Shown here piece by piece: positions 1-7,828 of a stretch of DNA of 64,000 nt. The first letter of the stretch is position 1. Each line of letters opens with the position of its first letter. The translations under genes and the position numbers were made by a program. Source of the DNA: Hyphomonadaceae bacterium BRH_c29 (GTDB lineage: Bacteria; Pseudomonadota; Alphaproteobacteria; Caulobacterales; Hyphomonadaceae); assembly GCA_000961695.1 (NCBI GenBank), contig LADW01000031.1, positions 88,378 to 152,377 on the forward strand, written 5' to 3'. Under the pieces are notes generated by a model. The model had not been told where the DNA came from. It did not search any database and saw nothing but the letters and a program-made list of their open reading frames with translations.

Positions 1-807
1 GACATAGATACGCCGGTGCCATGCGTAGAGCACGGTCAGCATCAATGCCAACAGAGGCATGAACATCAGGCTGAAGCGCGGCGACCATTCGCGGAAACGG
101 GCTGCAAACTTGCTCTGGTTCTCGAAAACACGGGCAAACTGGTTGCTCGCGGCCTTCATGGTCTCGATTTCCGCGTCTGAGGCCCCTTTTTCGGCGTTCT
201 GTTCGATGGCGGCATTGAGCGCTTCGCGGTCGACCTTCCCTTCCCCATCCACGAACGGCAGAGCGAGGCCGGAATTCAGCTGCTTGATCGTGGATTCGAT
301 GGCAGCTTTCGCCTCAGGCGCGAGTTCCTCATCCTCCAGCTGGAGCTTAAGAGTTTCAACGGCGCTGGTACGATCCGCATCGGTGAGGACACTGTCTCCA
401 CGGGGATCCAGGTGCCAGTTCTCATACCAGCCAAGCCGGTCGCCGAGGCCGAATACGGTGAGAAAGAACAAGACCGACGCCAGCAGGAAGAGACGGAACG
501 GCGGTACATAGCGGGCCCGTTTGCCGTCCAGATAGTTGCGGGTCATGCGGCCCGGCCGGAACAGGAGCATCGGCACCGAGCGCCACAGGCGGCTGTCCAG
601 CGCGAACGTGTCGGCAAGGCTGGACATTACGAGCCCGAAGAAAGGCCGGTGGAAGTTCGAGGCGAGCTGGCCGCAGCGCGTGCAATAGCGCTCGACCACC
701 TCCGCCCCGCAATTGCGGCATGGCTCGCCCGACTGGACCGGATGATGCTCGCCCGAGTTCAGAGCGCCGAGGGAGGCTGCCCCCATGGCTTCCATGTCAT
801 GGCTCAT
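1..807 (-). CDS. DUF3667 domain protein, C-terminus cut by window edge
   Basis: The frame is open from the ATG at 807 to the window edge (269 codons), so the protein is incomplete. The N-terminus carries a zinc-ribbon pair, CRNC (residues 30-33) and CTRC (42-45), followed by a hydrophobic region starting PPFRLFLLASVLFFLTVFGL and, near the edge, a second membrane segment beginning FSLMFMPLLALMLTVLYAW. This zinc ribbon plus membrane layout is that of DUF3667 proteins, whose role is unknown. A helical Glu/Ala-rich stretch lies between the membrane segments. It starts 25 nt after the stop of the oligopeptide-binding lipoprotein on the same strand, so the two may be cotranscribed. Confidence 0.8.
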   Translation of the reverse strand, partial: MSHDMEAMGAASLGALNSGEHHPVQSGEPCRNCGAEVVERYCTRCGQLASNFHRPFFGLVMSSLADTFALDSRLWRSVPMLLFRPGRMTRNYLDGKRARYVPPFRLFLLASVLFFLTVFGLGDRLGWYENWHLDPRGDSVLTDADRTSAVETLKLQLEDEELAPEAKAAIESTIKQLNSGLALPFVDGEGKVDREALNAAIEQNAEKGASDAEIETMKAASNQFARVFENQSKFAARFREWSPRFSLMFMPLLALMLTVLYAWHRRIYV

Positions 808-832
808 GCCGCCTCCCCTCTTATCGCGACTT

Positions 833-2461
833 TTATTCGCCCGTTTTCATACCATCCCGGCACATGAAGCGCGAGCGGTGCTGGTCCTTGGCGTTGTCCT
901 CGTATCCGGTCAGCGTGGGATCGACCAGGTTCTTGGTGACCTGGAACCACATCGGCGTGATCGGATAATCGTTCAGCATCAGCTCTTCGGCCTCTGCAAA
1001 GGTCTCCGCCCGCTTTTTCAGGTCGAGTTCCGAATTCGAGCGGATCAGAAGCGAGTCATATTCCGGATTGTTATAGTCGCCATAGTTCTGCTGGCCGGTG
1101 TCGGATTTCAGCAGGTATAGGAAATTGATAGGATCGTCGAAGTCGGCGACCCAGGCGGCATCCGCAACCGAGAAGTCAGACTGGCGCAGGCGGGCGTACA
1201 GGACTTTCGTGTCCTGCTTCACAATGGTCGGCTTCACCCACGGGGCAATGTCAGACCAGTTGGCCTGGGCGACCGGGGCCACTTTCGGGTTGTCGTCGGT
1301 CGAGCGGTGGATGAATTCGAACTCGAGCGGTTTGTTCGGGCCGTAACCGGCCTCTTCCAGCAGGCGCTTGGCCTCGGCCAGCCGGTCGGCACGCGACTCG
1401 GTCTCCCAATCCACGTGCGGGCGCGCGACGTCGTAATTGTCGACCCCCGGCGGCACGAAGGAATAGGCTGGCACATAGCCCGGTGTCAGCACGCTTTTCA
1501 CCATGAATTCCCGGTCGAGCGCCATGGCCAGCGCCTTGCGCACGCGGACATCGTCGAACGGCGGGGCCTTGGTGTTGAACGACCAATAGGTCGTGATCAG
1601 GGCCGGCGTGGTGCGCGGCCAACCGGGCAGCTTGGCTTCCACTTCGGACTGGCGGGCGCCGTCGAAGGCGTTGTTGATGTCGAGGCCGCCGGACAGGATC
1701 TTGTTCTCGACCGAGGTCAGGTCTTCCAGCTCGAAATAGACGACGCGGTCAAAGCATACATCATCCGCGCCGAAGCCGGTCGGGTTCTTGTCGGCCACGA
1801 GCTGATCGCCCGTGCGCCAGTAGACCAGCTTGTACGGTCCGTTCACCACGATGTTGTCAGGCTGGATCCAGGCATCGCCATAGGCCTCGATGGCTTTGCT
1901 CGGCACCGGATAGGTCGTGTAGTGCGACAGCAGGCCCGGCAGGTAAGGGGCCGGGTATTCCAGAGTCAGTTCCAGTGTCTTGTCGTCGATGGCACGGGCG
2001 CCAAGCTCTTCCGGCGGCAGCTTGCCCTCATTGATCGCGGCGGCGTTCTTGATCAGATAGAGCAGCGAGGAATATTGCGAGGCAACTTCCGGCGACTGGA
2101 TGCGGCGCAGGCCATAGACGAAATCATCCGCGACAACCGGATTGCCGTCCGACCAGACATAGTCCCCGAGGTGGAAGGTCCAGACGAGGCCATCCGGGCT
2201 GGTTTCCCAGCTTGTGGCCATGCCGGGCTGCGGGCGGGCGTCCGGGCCATCGGTGGTCAGGCCGATGAACATGTCGCCGATGATGATGTTCTCCCATTGC
2301 GCCGAGGATTTGTGCGGGTCGAGCGTGTCGACCTTGGCCGAGATACCGCGGCGAAGCGTCGGGACGTCTCCGGCCTTTTCACCGCCCCCGCCGCCGCAGG
2401 CAGCAAGAACGAGGGCCATGGCACCGGCGGCCGCGAGGCGCGGCATACGGGAGAAAATCAT
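833..2461 (-). CDS. peptide ABC transporter substrate-binding lipoprotein (SBP_bac_5)
   Basis: A 542-residue protein of OppA/DppA type, the usual size for the family. It opens with a lipoprotein signal ending in LVLAAC, so Cys22 would be lipidated and the mature protein held at the periplasmic face. The body shows family signatures: the ISAKVDTLDPHK strand, DGLVWTFHLGDYVWSDGNPV in the first lobe, and a DDVRVRKALAMALDR segment. It should bind oligopeptides or similar solutes. No permease or ATPase gene lies beside it, so it is an orphan binding protein that either uses a transporter encoded elsewhere or acts as a sensor or chaperone. The ATG at 2461 directly precedes the signal peptide. Confidence 0.9.
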   Translation of the reverse strand: MIFSRMPRLAAAGAMALVLAACGGGGGEKAGDVPTLRRGISAKVDTLDPHKSSAQWENIIIGDMFIGLTTDGPDARPQPGMATSWETSPDGLVWTFHLGDYVWSDGNPVVADDFVYGLRRIQSPEVASQYSSLLYLIKNAAAINEGKLPPEELGARAIDDKTLELTLEYPAPYLPGLLSHYTTYPVPSKAIEAYGDAWIQPDNIVVNGPYKLVYWRTGDQLVADKNPTGFGADDVCFDRVVYFELEDLTSVENKILSGGLDINNAFDGARQSEVEAKLPGWPRTTPALITTYWSFNTKAPPFDDVRVRKALAMALDREFMVKSVLTPGYVPAYSFVPPGVDNYDVARPHVDWETESRADRLAEAKRLLEEAGYGPNKPLEFEFIHRSTDDNPKVAPVAQANWSDIAPWVKPTIVKQDTKVLYARLRQSDFSVADAAWVADFDDPINFLYLLKSDTGQQNYGDYNNPEYDSLLIRSNSELDLKKRAETFAEAEELMLNDYPITPMWFQVTKNLVDPTLTGYEDNAKDQHRSRFMCRDGMKTGE

Positions 2462-2672
2462 TCACATACTCCAATTCGATTGGGACTTGGGTGTCTTGTT
2501 GGGCTGTTTGCTGCCAGATGGCGGAAGAAATGAAAAGACTTTGCTGAATTTCGGTGAACAGAAGCTGAGTTTGCCCGCAAACTGTAGCGTGCCCTTTCCG
2601 CACCGTCCCGGATTTGCCAGAAAAGACCGGAACAAGAGGCCGCGAAGGCCTGAACCCCCGAGGAACGCCGTC

Positions 2673-3188
2673 ATGATCCGTCCGCTTGCTCTCATCGCCG
2701 TGCTCGGCCTGGCCACCCTGCCCGCGCTGGCCGAAGACGTGTCCACATCCGATGTCTATGCCTGCAAGGACATCGCGACCGACACCGAACGCCTCGCCTG
2801 CTACGACGCCGCCGTCGGGCGCCTGAAAGCGGCTGAAGAAGCCGGCGAGGTCAAAACCTTCACCCGCAAGGAAGTGGAAGAGGTAAGGCGCGACAGTTTC
2901 GGCTTCTCCATCCCGTCCCTCCCGAAACTCGCTTTTGGCGGCAAGGATGACAGCGGCAAGGACAAATCCGACGAGCTGAAGGAAGTGACCTTCCCGATCG
3001 CGTCCATCAGCGGCAAACGCGGCGCACTGAAGATCACTCTGGAAAACGGCCAGGTCTGGCAACAGACCGACACCAAAGGCGTGAACCCGCGCGGCCAGAA
3101 GGAAGCCCGGATCTATCAGGCGGCGCTTGGCAGCTACAAGATGAAGCTCGACGGCGGCCTCGCTTTCCGCGCTGAACGGGTAAAATAG
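2673..3188 (+). CDS. exported protein of unknown function with CYDAAV motif
   Basis: The frame is open from 2214, but the ATG at 2673 was chosen because it opens a clean signal peptide (MIRPLALIAVLGLATLPALA) and follows an AGGAA-like site. The 171-residue product has the motif YACKDIATDTERLACYDAAV right after the signal; the two cysteines recur in many alphaproteobacterial exported proteins of unknown role and probably form a disulfide. The middle is charged (Lys/Asp/Glu) and the C-terminal half (GKRGALKITLENGQVWQQT) looks like a small beta domain. It is transcribed away from the divergent oligopeptide-binding lipoprotein. No function can be assigned. Confidence 0.75.
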   Translation: MIRPLALIAVLGLATLPALAEDVSTSDVYACKDIATDTERLACYDAAVGRLKAAEEAGEVKTFTRKEVEEVRRDSFGFSIPSLPKLAFGGKDDSGKDKSDELKEVTFPIASISGKRGALKITLENGQVWQQTDTKGVNPRGQKEARIYQAALGSYKMKLDGGLAFRAERVK

Positions 3189-3241
3189 CGCCCAACAAGC
3201 GGTCGCCTTAGGTCTTTCCTCCCGAATAGCCGCGCGGTCTG

Positions 3242-4327
3242 TTGATCGGGCGCAACCCTTTTCCTATCCGGACGTATAGAAGGCGAACCGGAAGGAACGA
3301 CATCATCGCAGGCAAAACCGAGACGGCACAATCGAAACGGGACAGGCTGGCACATGCATTGCGCATCCGCTGGCTGAAGCGGGCGCGGCCACCCGTTCTG
3401 TTCGCGCTGATCGGGTTTGCCCTCCTCGCTGTGCCGCATACCGGTCTCGCGCCTGACTGGGACAAGCTGGGCAAATGGCCCGCCGTTGTTGCCTCGATCT
3501 TCTTCATTGCCGCAATCGGCTGGGGCATCGGCACACTGGTGGATGGACTGGTCAAGCGGCGCCTTGCAAGGCTGAACTTCAACGAACCGGACAATCTGGA
3601 AGCCCGGAAGTCTGCCACACGGCTGGATGTCATCCGCCGCATCTGGACGGTCGCCGTAGGTGTGATCACGGTCGCCGCCGCATTAACCGCGATCCCCGGT
3701 GTGAAACAGATCGGCGTCAGCCTGTTCGCCTCGGCCGGGATCGCCGGTATCGCGATCGGCATCGCGGCCCGCCCGATGCTGTCAAACCTGATCGCCGGCC
3801 TGCAGATCGCCTTCACGCAACCGATCCGCCTCGATGATGCGGTCGTGGTGGAAGATGAATGGGGCTGGATCGAGGAGATCGGCCTGTTCTATGTCGTGAT
3901 CCGGATCTGGGACTGGCGCCGACTGATCGTGCCGCTCTCCTACTTCATTGAGCAGCCGTTCCAGAACTGGACCCGCAAATCCGCTTCGATCATCGGCAGC
4001 GTGTTCTGGTCGCTCGACTATCGCGCGCCGGTCGCGGACATGCGCGACAAGCTGGCCGAGATCTGCAAGTCGACCCCGCTCTGGGATGGCAATATCGTGA
4101 ACCTTCAGGTCAGCGATACCGGCACGAACACCATTCAGGTGCGCGCGCTGGCGACGGCAAAGAACTCACCCGACGCCTGGGACCTGCGCTGCCTGATCCG
4201 TGAAAAGATGATTGTCTGGCTGCAGGAACAGCACCCTGAAGCCCTGCCCCGTTTTCGCGGCGAGTTCGAGGCTGCGCCGCAAGGGGGTTTCGGCAATCAG
4301 GGTATTCAGGCCGGGCGGATGGAATAG
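3242..4327 (+). CDS. small-conductance mechanosensitive channel (MscS family)
   Basis: Up to 361 residues. Four hydrophobic stretches (about residues 50-68, 80-100, 128-150, 155-185) precede the MscS beta domain. The pore-lining helix is the Gly/Ala-rich GIAGIAIGIAARPMLSN, followed by DDAVVVEDEWGWIEEIGL, the conserved fold that lines the cytoplasmic vestibule. It would release solutes on hypo-osmotic shock. The start is uncertain: the only canonical in-frame options near the N-terminus are TTG at 3242 (no clear SD) and TTG at 3359, while a good GGAAGGA sits about 7 nt before an in-frame ATC at 3302. The 3' end overlaps the convergent small gene by 22 nt. Confidence 0.85.
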   Translation: MIGRNPFPIRTYRRRTGRNDIIAGKTETAQSKRDRLAHALRIRWLKRARPPVLFALIGFALLAVPHTGLAPDWDKLGKWPAVVASIFFIAAIGWGIGTLVDGLVKRRLARLNFNEPDNLEARKSATRLDVIRRIWTVAVGVITVAAALTAIPGVKQIGVSLFASAGIAGIAIGIAARPMLSNLIAGLQIAFTQPIRLDDAVVVEDEWGWIEEIGLFYVVIRIWDWRRLIVPLSYFIEQPFQNWTRKSASIIGSVFWSLDYRAPVADMRDKLAEICKSTPLWDGNIVNLQVSDTGTNTIQVRALATAKNSPDAWDLRCLIREKMIVWLQEQHPEALPRFRGEFEAAPQGGFGNQGIQAGRME

Positions 4328-4584
4328 ACCGCCGTCGCGCTCATCACGATCTTGCCGCCAACCGAAGCCGAGCCGCCTGCGAAGAGGATGGTCCGCGTCC
4401 GCCGGTCAATACGGGTGTCGAAGCTCGCCGGGCCCGCGCCGTCGATCCGGGCCGACACGTCCACGGTGACCGAAACCAGATCCACAGATGAGGGCGCGCA
4501 CAGCGTCTCTGCGGCTGCGCGGATCGCCGCCATCAGGTCCAGCGCAAGTTTTTCGTCCGCCTGAAGCGTCGCTGTCTCGGTCAT
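4306..4584 (-). CDS. small protein, possible hotdog-fold (thioesterase-like) half
   Basis: A 92-residue protein with ATG at 4584 preceded by GGGGA. The C-terminal half (VTVDVSARIDGAG, then FDTRIDRRTRTILFAGG, then IVMSATAVYSI) reads as successive beta strands like the C-terminal sheet of hotdog thioesterases, where acyl-CoA binding residues sit, but the protein is shorter than a full hotdog domain (about 130 residues). The similarity is by eye only. Its 3' end overlaps the convergent MscS gene by 22 nt. It could be a small accessory protein, a truncated thioesterase, or an unrelated small protein. Confidence 0.55.
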   Translation of the reverse strand: MTETATLQADEKLALDLMAAIRAAAETLCAPSSVDLVSVTVDVSARIDGAGPASFDTRIDRRTRTILFAGGSASVGGKIVMSATAVYSIRPA

Positions 4585-4671
4585 GTCTTGTGTATCCCCT
4601 GTTCCGGTCGCCCCTATCTAACAGGGCGTGCGGAATGGGAAAGGGCCAGGCTGCCCCTCGTCAGAGCCGGC

Positions 4672-5106
4672 TCAGGCGGCCTTGGTGTCGCTGTCATCCG
4701 CTGGAATGGCCGCGTCGAGATCAGAGCCGATCAGGTCACCCAGATGGCCGAAGCCCTCGAGGCCGTGAACTCTTTCCATATGGGTCGAGATCGCCGGCAA
4801 CAGCGCGCCGATGTCTTTATGGTCCAGACCGATGGCCTGAAGGGAGGTGATCATTTCCCGCGCGACGAGACGCTTGCCGCCAGGGGTCTGTTCGATCATG
4901 CGGGCAATCTCACCAACCGGGGCGCCGAGGTCATTGCCCGTACGGGCAGACAGGGCGCGGGCGCCGGGGAGCGTGCGGAACATGGCACTGGCGAAAGGAG
5001 ACGCCTGACGTTCGGCCGCGTTCAACACGATCCCGAGTGCCTGCTTTGCAAGAGGGTCCGCAAGGCCGTTAGTTTTAGCGATGTGCGCCGTGAGAGCATT
5101 TAGCAT
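4672..5106 (-). CDS. DUF2780-like small helical protein
   Basis: A 144-residue Ala/Leu/Gly-rich helical protein. The ATG at 5106 fits best: TTAGGAG lies 11 nt upstream, whereas a GTG at 5118 would sit directly on that SD. The pattern (ALGIVLNAAERQ, FRTLPGARAL, EIARMIEQTPGGKRLVAREMITSLQAIGLDHKDIGALLPAISTHM, HLGDLIGSDL) resembles DUF2780/VcgC-type proteins, whose function is not known. The call is by pattern only. No signal peptide is present. The leader TTAA plus TTAGGAGT is also seen ahead of the phospholipase-like gene that starts at 9940. Confidence 0.6.
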   Translation of the reverse strand: MLNALTAHIAKTNGLADPLAKQALGIVLNAAERQASPFASAMFRTLPGARALSARTGNDLGAPVGEIARMIEQTPGGKRLVAREMITSLQAIGLDHKDIGALLPAISTHMERVHGLEGFGHLGDLIGSDLDAAIPADDSDTKAA

Positions 5107-5237
5107 GGGCGTAGGCACTCCTAAGAATTAACGGCCTTGGGTGGTTCCATTAACTGCTCCCAGCCTTTCCGTTTCGTTACCGCGCCCCCGAAATTCACAT
5201 GTTGATTGCAGGACAATCTTAGGAAATCGGCCCATTC

Positions 5238-5266
5238 CGTAAACAAACGCGCCCGGTTTGTTTACG
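5238..5266. promoter_or_regulatory. 11-bp perfect inverted repeat, candidate operator
   Basis: CGTAAACAAAC (5238-5248) and its exact reverse complement (5256-5266) are separated by the 7-nt spacer GCGCCCG. The repeat lies 47 nt before the Gfo/Idh/MocA start. No T-tract follows on either strand, so it is more likely an operator for a repressor than a terminator. LacI or GntR family regulators are plausible binders, but no regulator gene is adjacent. Confidence 0.45.
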
Positions 5267-5313
5267 AAGCGTGCTCCGGAGGCCACTATGAATGTCTCGA
5301 ACAGGGGAAGCGA

Positions 5314-6306
5314 ATGATCCGGATCGGTATCCTTGGTGCGGCGAAGATCGCGCCCAAAGCCATTCTCGAGCCCGCGCGCAAGCGAACCGACTGCCGCGTC
5401 GTTGCGGTCGCTGCCCGGGCTGTCGACCGCGCCACGGCCTTTGCCGCAGAGCACGGCATCCAGCATGTCGCCGACAGCTATGACGCGCTGATCGCGCGGG
5501 ACGATATCGATCTCATCTACAATGCCCTGCCCCCGCACCGGCACGCTGACCTCTCCATCGCCGCCCTGAAGACCGGCAAGGCGGTGCTGTGCGAGAAGCC
5601 CTTCGCGATGAATGCAGACGAGGCCGGCAAGATGGCCGAAGCCGCGCGTCAGGCAGACCGGCCACTGATCGAGGCATTCCACTACCGCTTTCACCCGGCC
5701 TTCGAACGGGTGCTCAACATCGTTCGCAGCGGACATATTGGTGACATCGTCTCGATGGAATCGGACTTCTCGGTCTCCATCCCCTACCGGCCGGGAGAGC
5801 TGCGCCACACGCTGGAAACCGGCGGCGGCGCGCTGATGGATCTGGGCTGCTATTCCATCCACATGCTGCGCACCGTGGCGGGGACAGAGCCAAGCGTCGC
5901 CTCGGCGCAATGCCATTGCGACCGGCCAGGGGTAGACATCTCCACCCATGCGCGGCTGAACTTTGGCGGCGATGTCTCCGGCGCGGTGATGACCTCCATG
6001 TCTGAGACCGTGACCCGCCGCATCCTGCTGCATGTGGAAGGCAGCCACGGATCTGTCACCTTCACCAATCCGGTCCACCCCCATCGCGGCCATGAGATCA
6101 TTGTTCAACGCTACGGCCAGACCACGACGGAAACCGTGCCGGGCGAGGTGACCTACGACCACCAGCTGGCACACGTGATCGACGTGCTGGCCGGACGGGC
6201 CAAACCGCTGACCGGAGGCGCGGATGCCGTGGCCAACATGCAGGTGATCGATGCGATCTATCGCGCCGCCGGCCTCTCCCCGCGCCCAAGCATGGCAGCA
6301 TCTTGA
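5314..6306 (+). CDS. Gfo/Idh/MocA family NAD(P)-dependent oxidoreductase
   Basis: A 330-residue protein, typical for the family. The frame is open from 5206, but ATG 5314 is preceded by GGGGAAG and begins MIRIGILGAAKIA, the GxGxxG-like Rossmann strand. The second signature is CEKPFAMNADEA (the EKP motif whose Lys takes part in catalysis). GGGALMDLGCYSIHMLR is the central helix that carries substrate-binding Asp and His. Members oxidise or reduce sugars, inositols, diols or related hydroxyl compounds; the substrate here is not evident (a xylose or trans-dihydrodiol dehydrogenase subgroup is possible from the GAAKIAPKAI start). tnaA follows 145-155 nt downstream on the same strand. Confidence 0.88.
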   Translation: MIRIGILGAAKIAPKAILEPARKRTDCRVVAVAARAVDRATAFAAEHGIQHVADSYDALIARDDIDLIYNALPPHRHADLSIAALKTGKAVLCEKPFAMNADEAGKMAEAARQADRPLIEAFHYRFHPAFERVLNIVRSGHIGDIVSMESDFSVSIPYRPGELRHTLETGGGALMDLGCYSIHMLRTVAGTEPSVASAQCHCDRPGVDISTHARLNFGGDVSGAVMTSMSETVTRRILLHVEGSHGSVTFTNPVHPHRGHEIIVQRYGQTTTETVPGEVTYDHQLAHVIDVLAGRAKPLTGGADAVANMQVIDAIYRAAGLSPRPSMAAS

Positions 6307-6459
6307 AAAGCGGCGCCGCCTCGTGATATGCGGCAGGCATTGCAACAGGCGTTGAGCGCGGTCGCGTCACGAAGACGAGGCAACCGCAGCGCAGGATAAG
6401 TCCTGTGTGCGAGGCCGAACGGCACCCTCCAGGACGTATCAAAGCCAGGAGTGAGCCCT

Positions 6460-7824
6460 TTGAAAACCATTATCGAACCTTTCCGCATCAAATCGGTCGA
6501 ACCGATCCGCATGACCACGCGCGAAGAGCGCCGGGAGCTGCTGAAGGCAGCCAGCTATAACCTGTTCAAGCTGCACTCGGACGATGTCATCATCGACCTA
6601 CTGACAGATAGCGGCACCTCCGCCATGAGCGCGGCCCAATGGGGCGCCGTCATGACCGGCGACGAATCCTATGCCGGCGCGCCAAGCTTCTACCGTTTCG
6701 AAGCCGCCGTCCGTGACCTGATGGACTTCAAGCACATCATCCCGGCCCACCAAGGCCGCGCGGCAGAACATTTGCTGTTCTCTCTGATCGCGAAGCCGGG
6801 TCACGTGATCCCGTCGAACACCCACTTCGACACAACGCGCGGCAATATCGAAGCGATGGGCGCCGAAGCTGTCGACCTGCCGATCCCGGAAGGCAAAGTT
6901 CCCTCCCTCGACCATCCCTTCAAGGGCAACATGGACCTTGGCGCGCTCGAAGCGCTGCTGCAGGAAAAGGGTGATTCCGTTCCGGCGGTAATGATGACGA
7001 TCACGAACAATGCAGGCGGCGGACAGCCGGTGAGCCTCGAAAACATTCACGGCGCGGCGGAGATCGCCCATGCCTACGACAAGGCCTTCTACATCGACGG
7101 CTGCCGCTTTGCCGAGAATGCCTGGTTCATCAAGCTGCGCGAGCCGGGCCAGGAAGGCCGTTCCATCAAGGAGATCGTGCGCGACACGTTTCGCGTTGCC
7201 GACGGCATGACGATGAGTGCCAAGAAGGACGCGTTCGCCAATATTGGCGGCTGGCTGGCGCTGAACGATGACGCTCTCGCCGAACGTGCACGCACCCGCC
7301 TGATCCAGACCGAAGGCTTCCCGACCTATGGCGGCCTTGCCGGACGCGACCTTGACGCGATCGCGCAAGGCCTGAAGGAAATCATCGACGAGGATTATCT
7401 GCGCTACCGGGTGCGGACGAATTCCTACATTGCCGACCGGCTGGACGCGATGGGCGTGCCGGTCGTGAAGCCTGCCGGTGGCCACGCCGTGTTCGTGGAT
7501 GCGCGGGGCTTTCTTCCGCATATCCCGGCGCTGGAATATCCCGGCCAGGCCCTGGCTGTCGCGCTATATGAAGCGGGCGGCATCAGGGGCTGTGAGATCG
7601 GAACGGTGATGTTCGGGCGGAAGCCCGACGGCACCGAAGAACCAGCCAGGATGGACCTTGTCCGCCTCGCCATGCCCCGGCGCGTCTACACCCAGTCACA
7701 TGCCGACTATATCGTTGAAGTGTTCGAGGAGCTTGCGGCCACGAAGGAAAGCCTCCGTGGCCTGAAGATCACCAAAGAACCGCCAATGATGCGGCACTTT
7801 ACGGCGGAGTTCGCTCCGCTCTGA
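6460..7824 (+). CDS. tnaA: tryptophanase (tryptophan indole-lyase)
   Basis: A PLP enzyme that splits L-tryptophan to indole, pyruvate and ammonia. It matches the known enzyme along its length: FRIKSVEPIRMTTREER, DLLTDSGTSAMS, IPAHQGRAAEHL, TNNAGGGQPVS, the PLP-lysine motif SAKKD (second Lys, about residue 256) and QEGFPTYGGL-like text. THFDTT carries the Asp, and MRHFTAEF the His, that distinguish tryptophanase from tyrosine phenol-lyase. Length (454) is slightly under the 471 of the E. coli enzyme. TTG 6460 is preferred over GTG 6451 because AGGAG (6447-6451) is 8 nt before it and overlaps the GTG. No Trp-containing leader peptide of TnaC type is seen upstream. Confidence 0.93.
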   Translation: MKTIIEPFRIKSVEPIRMTTREERRELLKAASYNLFKLHSDDVIIDLLTDSGTSAMSAAQWGAVMTGDESYAGAPSFYRFEAAVRDLMDFKHIIPAHQGRAAEHLLFSLIAKPGHVIPSNTHFDTTRGNIEAMGAEAVDLPIPEGKVPSLDHPFKGNMDLGALEALLQEKGDSVPAVMMTITNNAGGGQPVSLENIHGAAEIAHAYDKAFYIDGCRFAENAWFIKLREPGQEGRSIKEIVRDTFRVADGMTMSAKKDAFANIGGWLALNDDALAERARTRLIQTEGFPTYGGLAGRDLDAIAQGLKEIIDEDYLRYRVRTNSYIADRLDAMGVPVVKPAGGHAVFVDARGFLPHIPALEYPGQALAVALYEAGGIRGCEIGTVMFGRKPDGTEEPARMDLVRLAMPRRVYTQSHADYIVEVFEELAATKESLRGLKITKEPPMMRHFTAEFAPL

Positions 7825-7828
7825 GGGA

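Noticed and set aside
1307..2533. 408-codon plus-strand frame opposite the oligopeptide-binding protein
   Set aside because: Shadow of a clear lipoprotein gene; no domain recognised.
6328..6399. 23-codon frame upstream of tnaA as a possible TnaC leader
   Set aside because: It encodes no tryptophan and lacks the Trp-x-Asp-x-Pro features of known leaders; no SD is visible.
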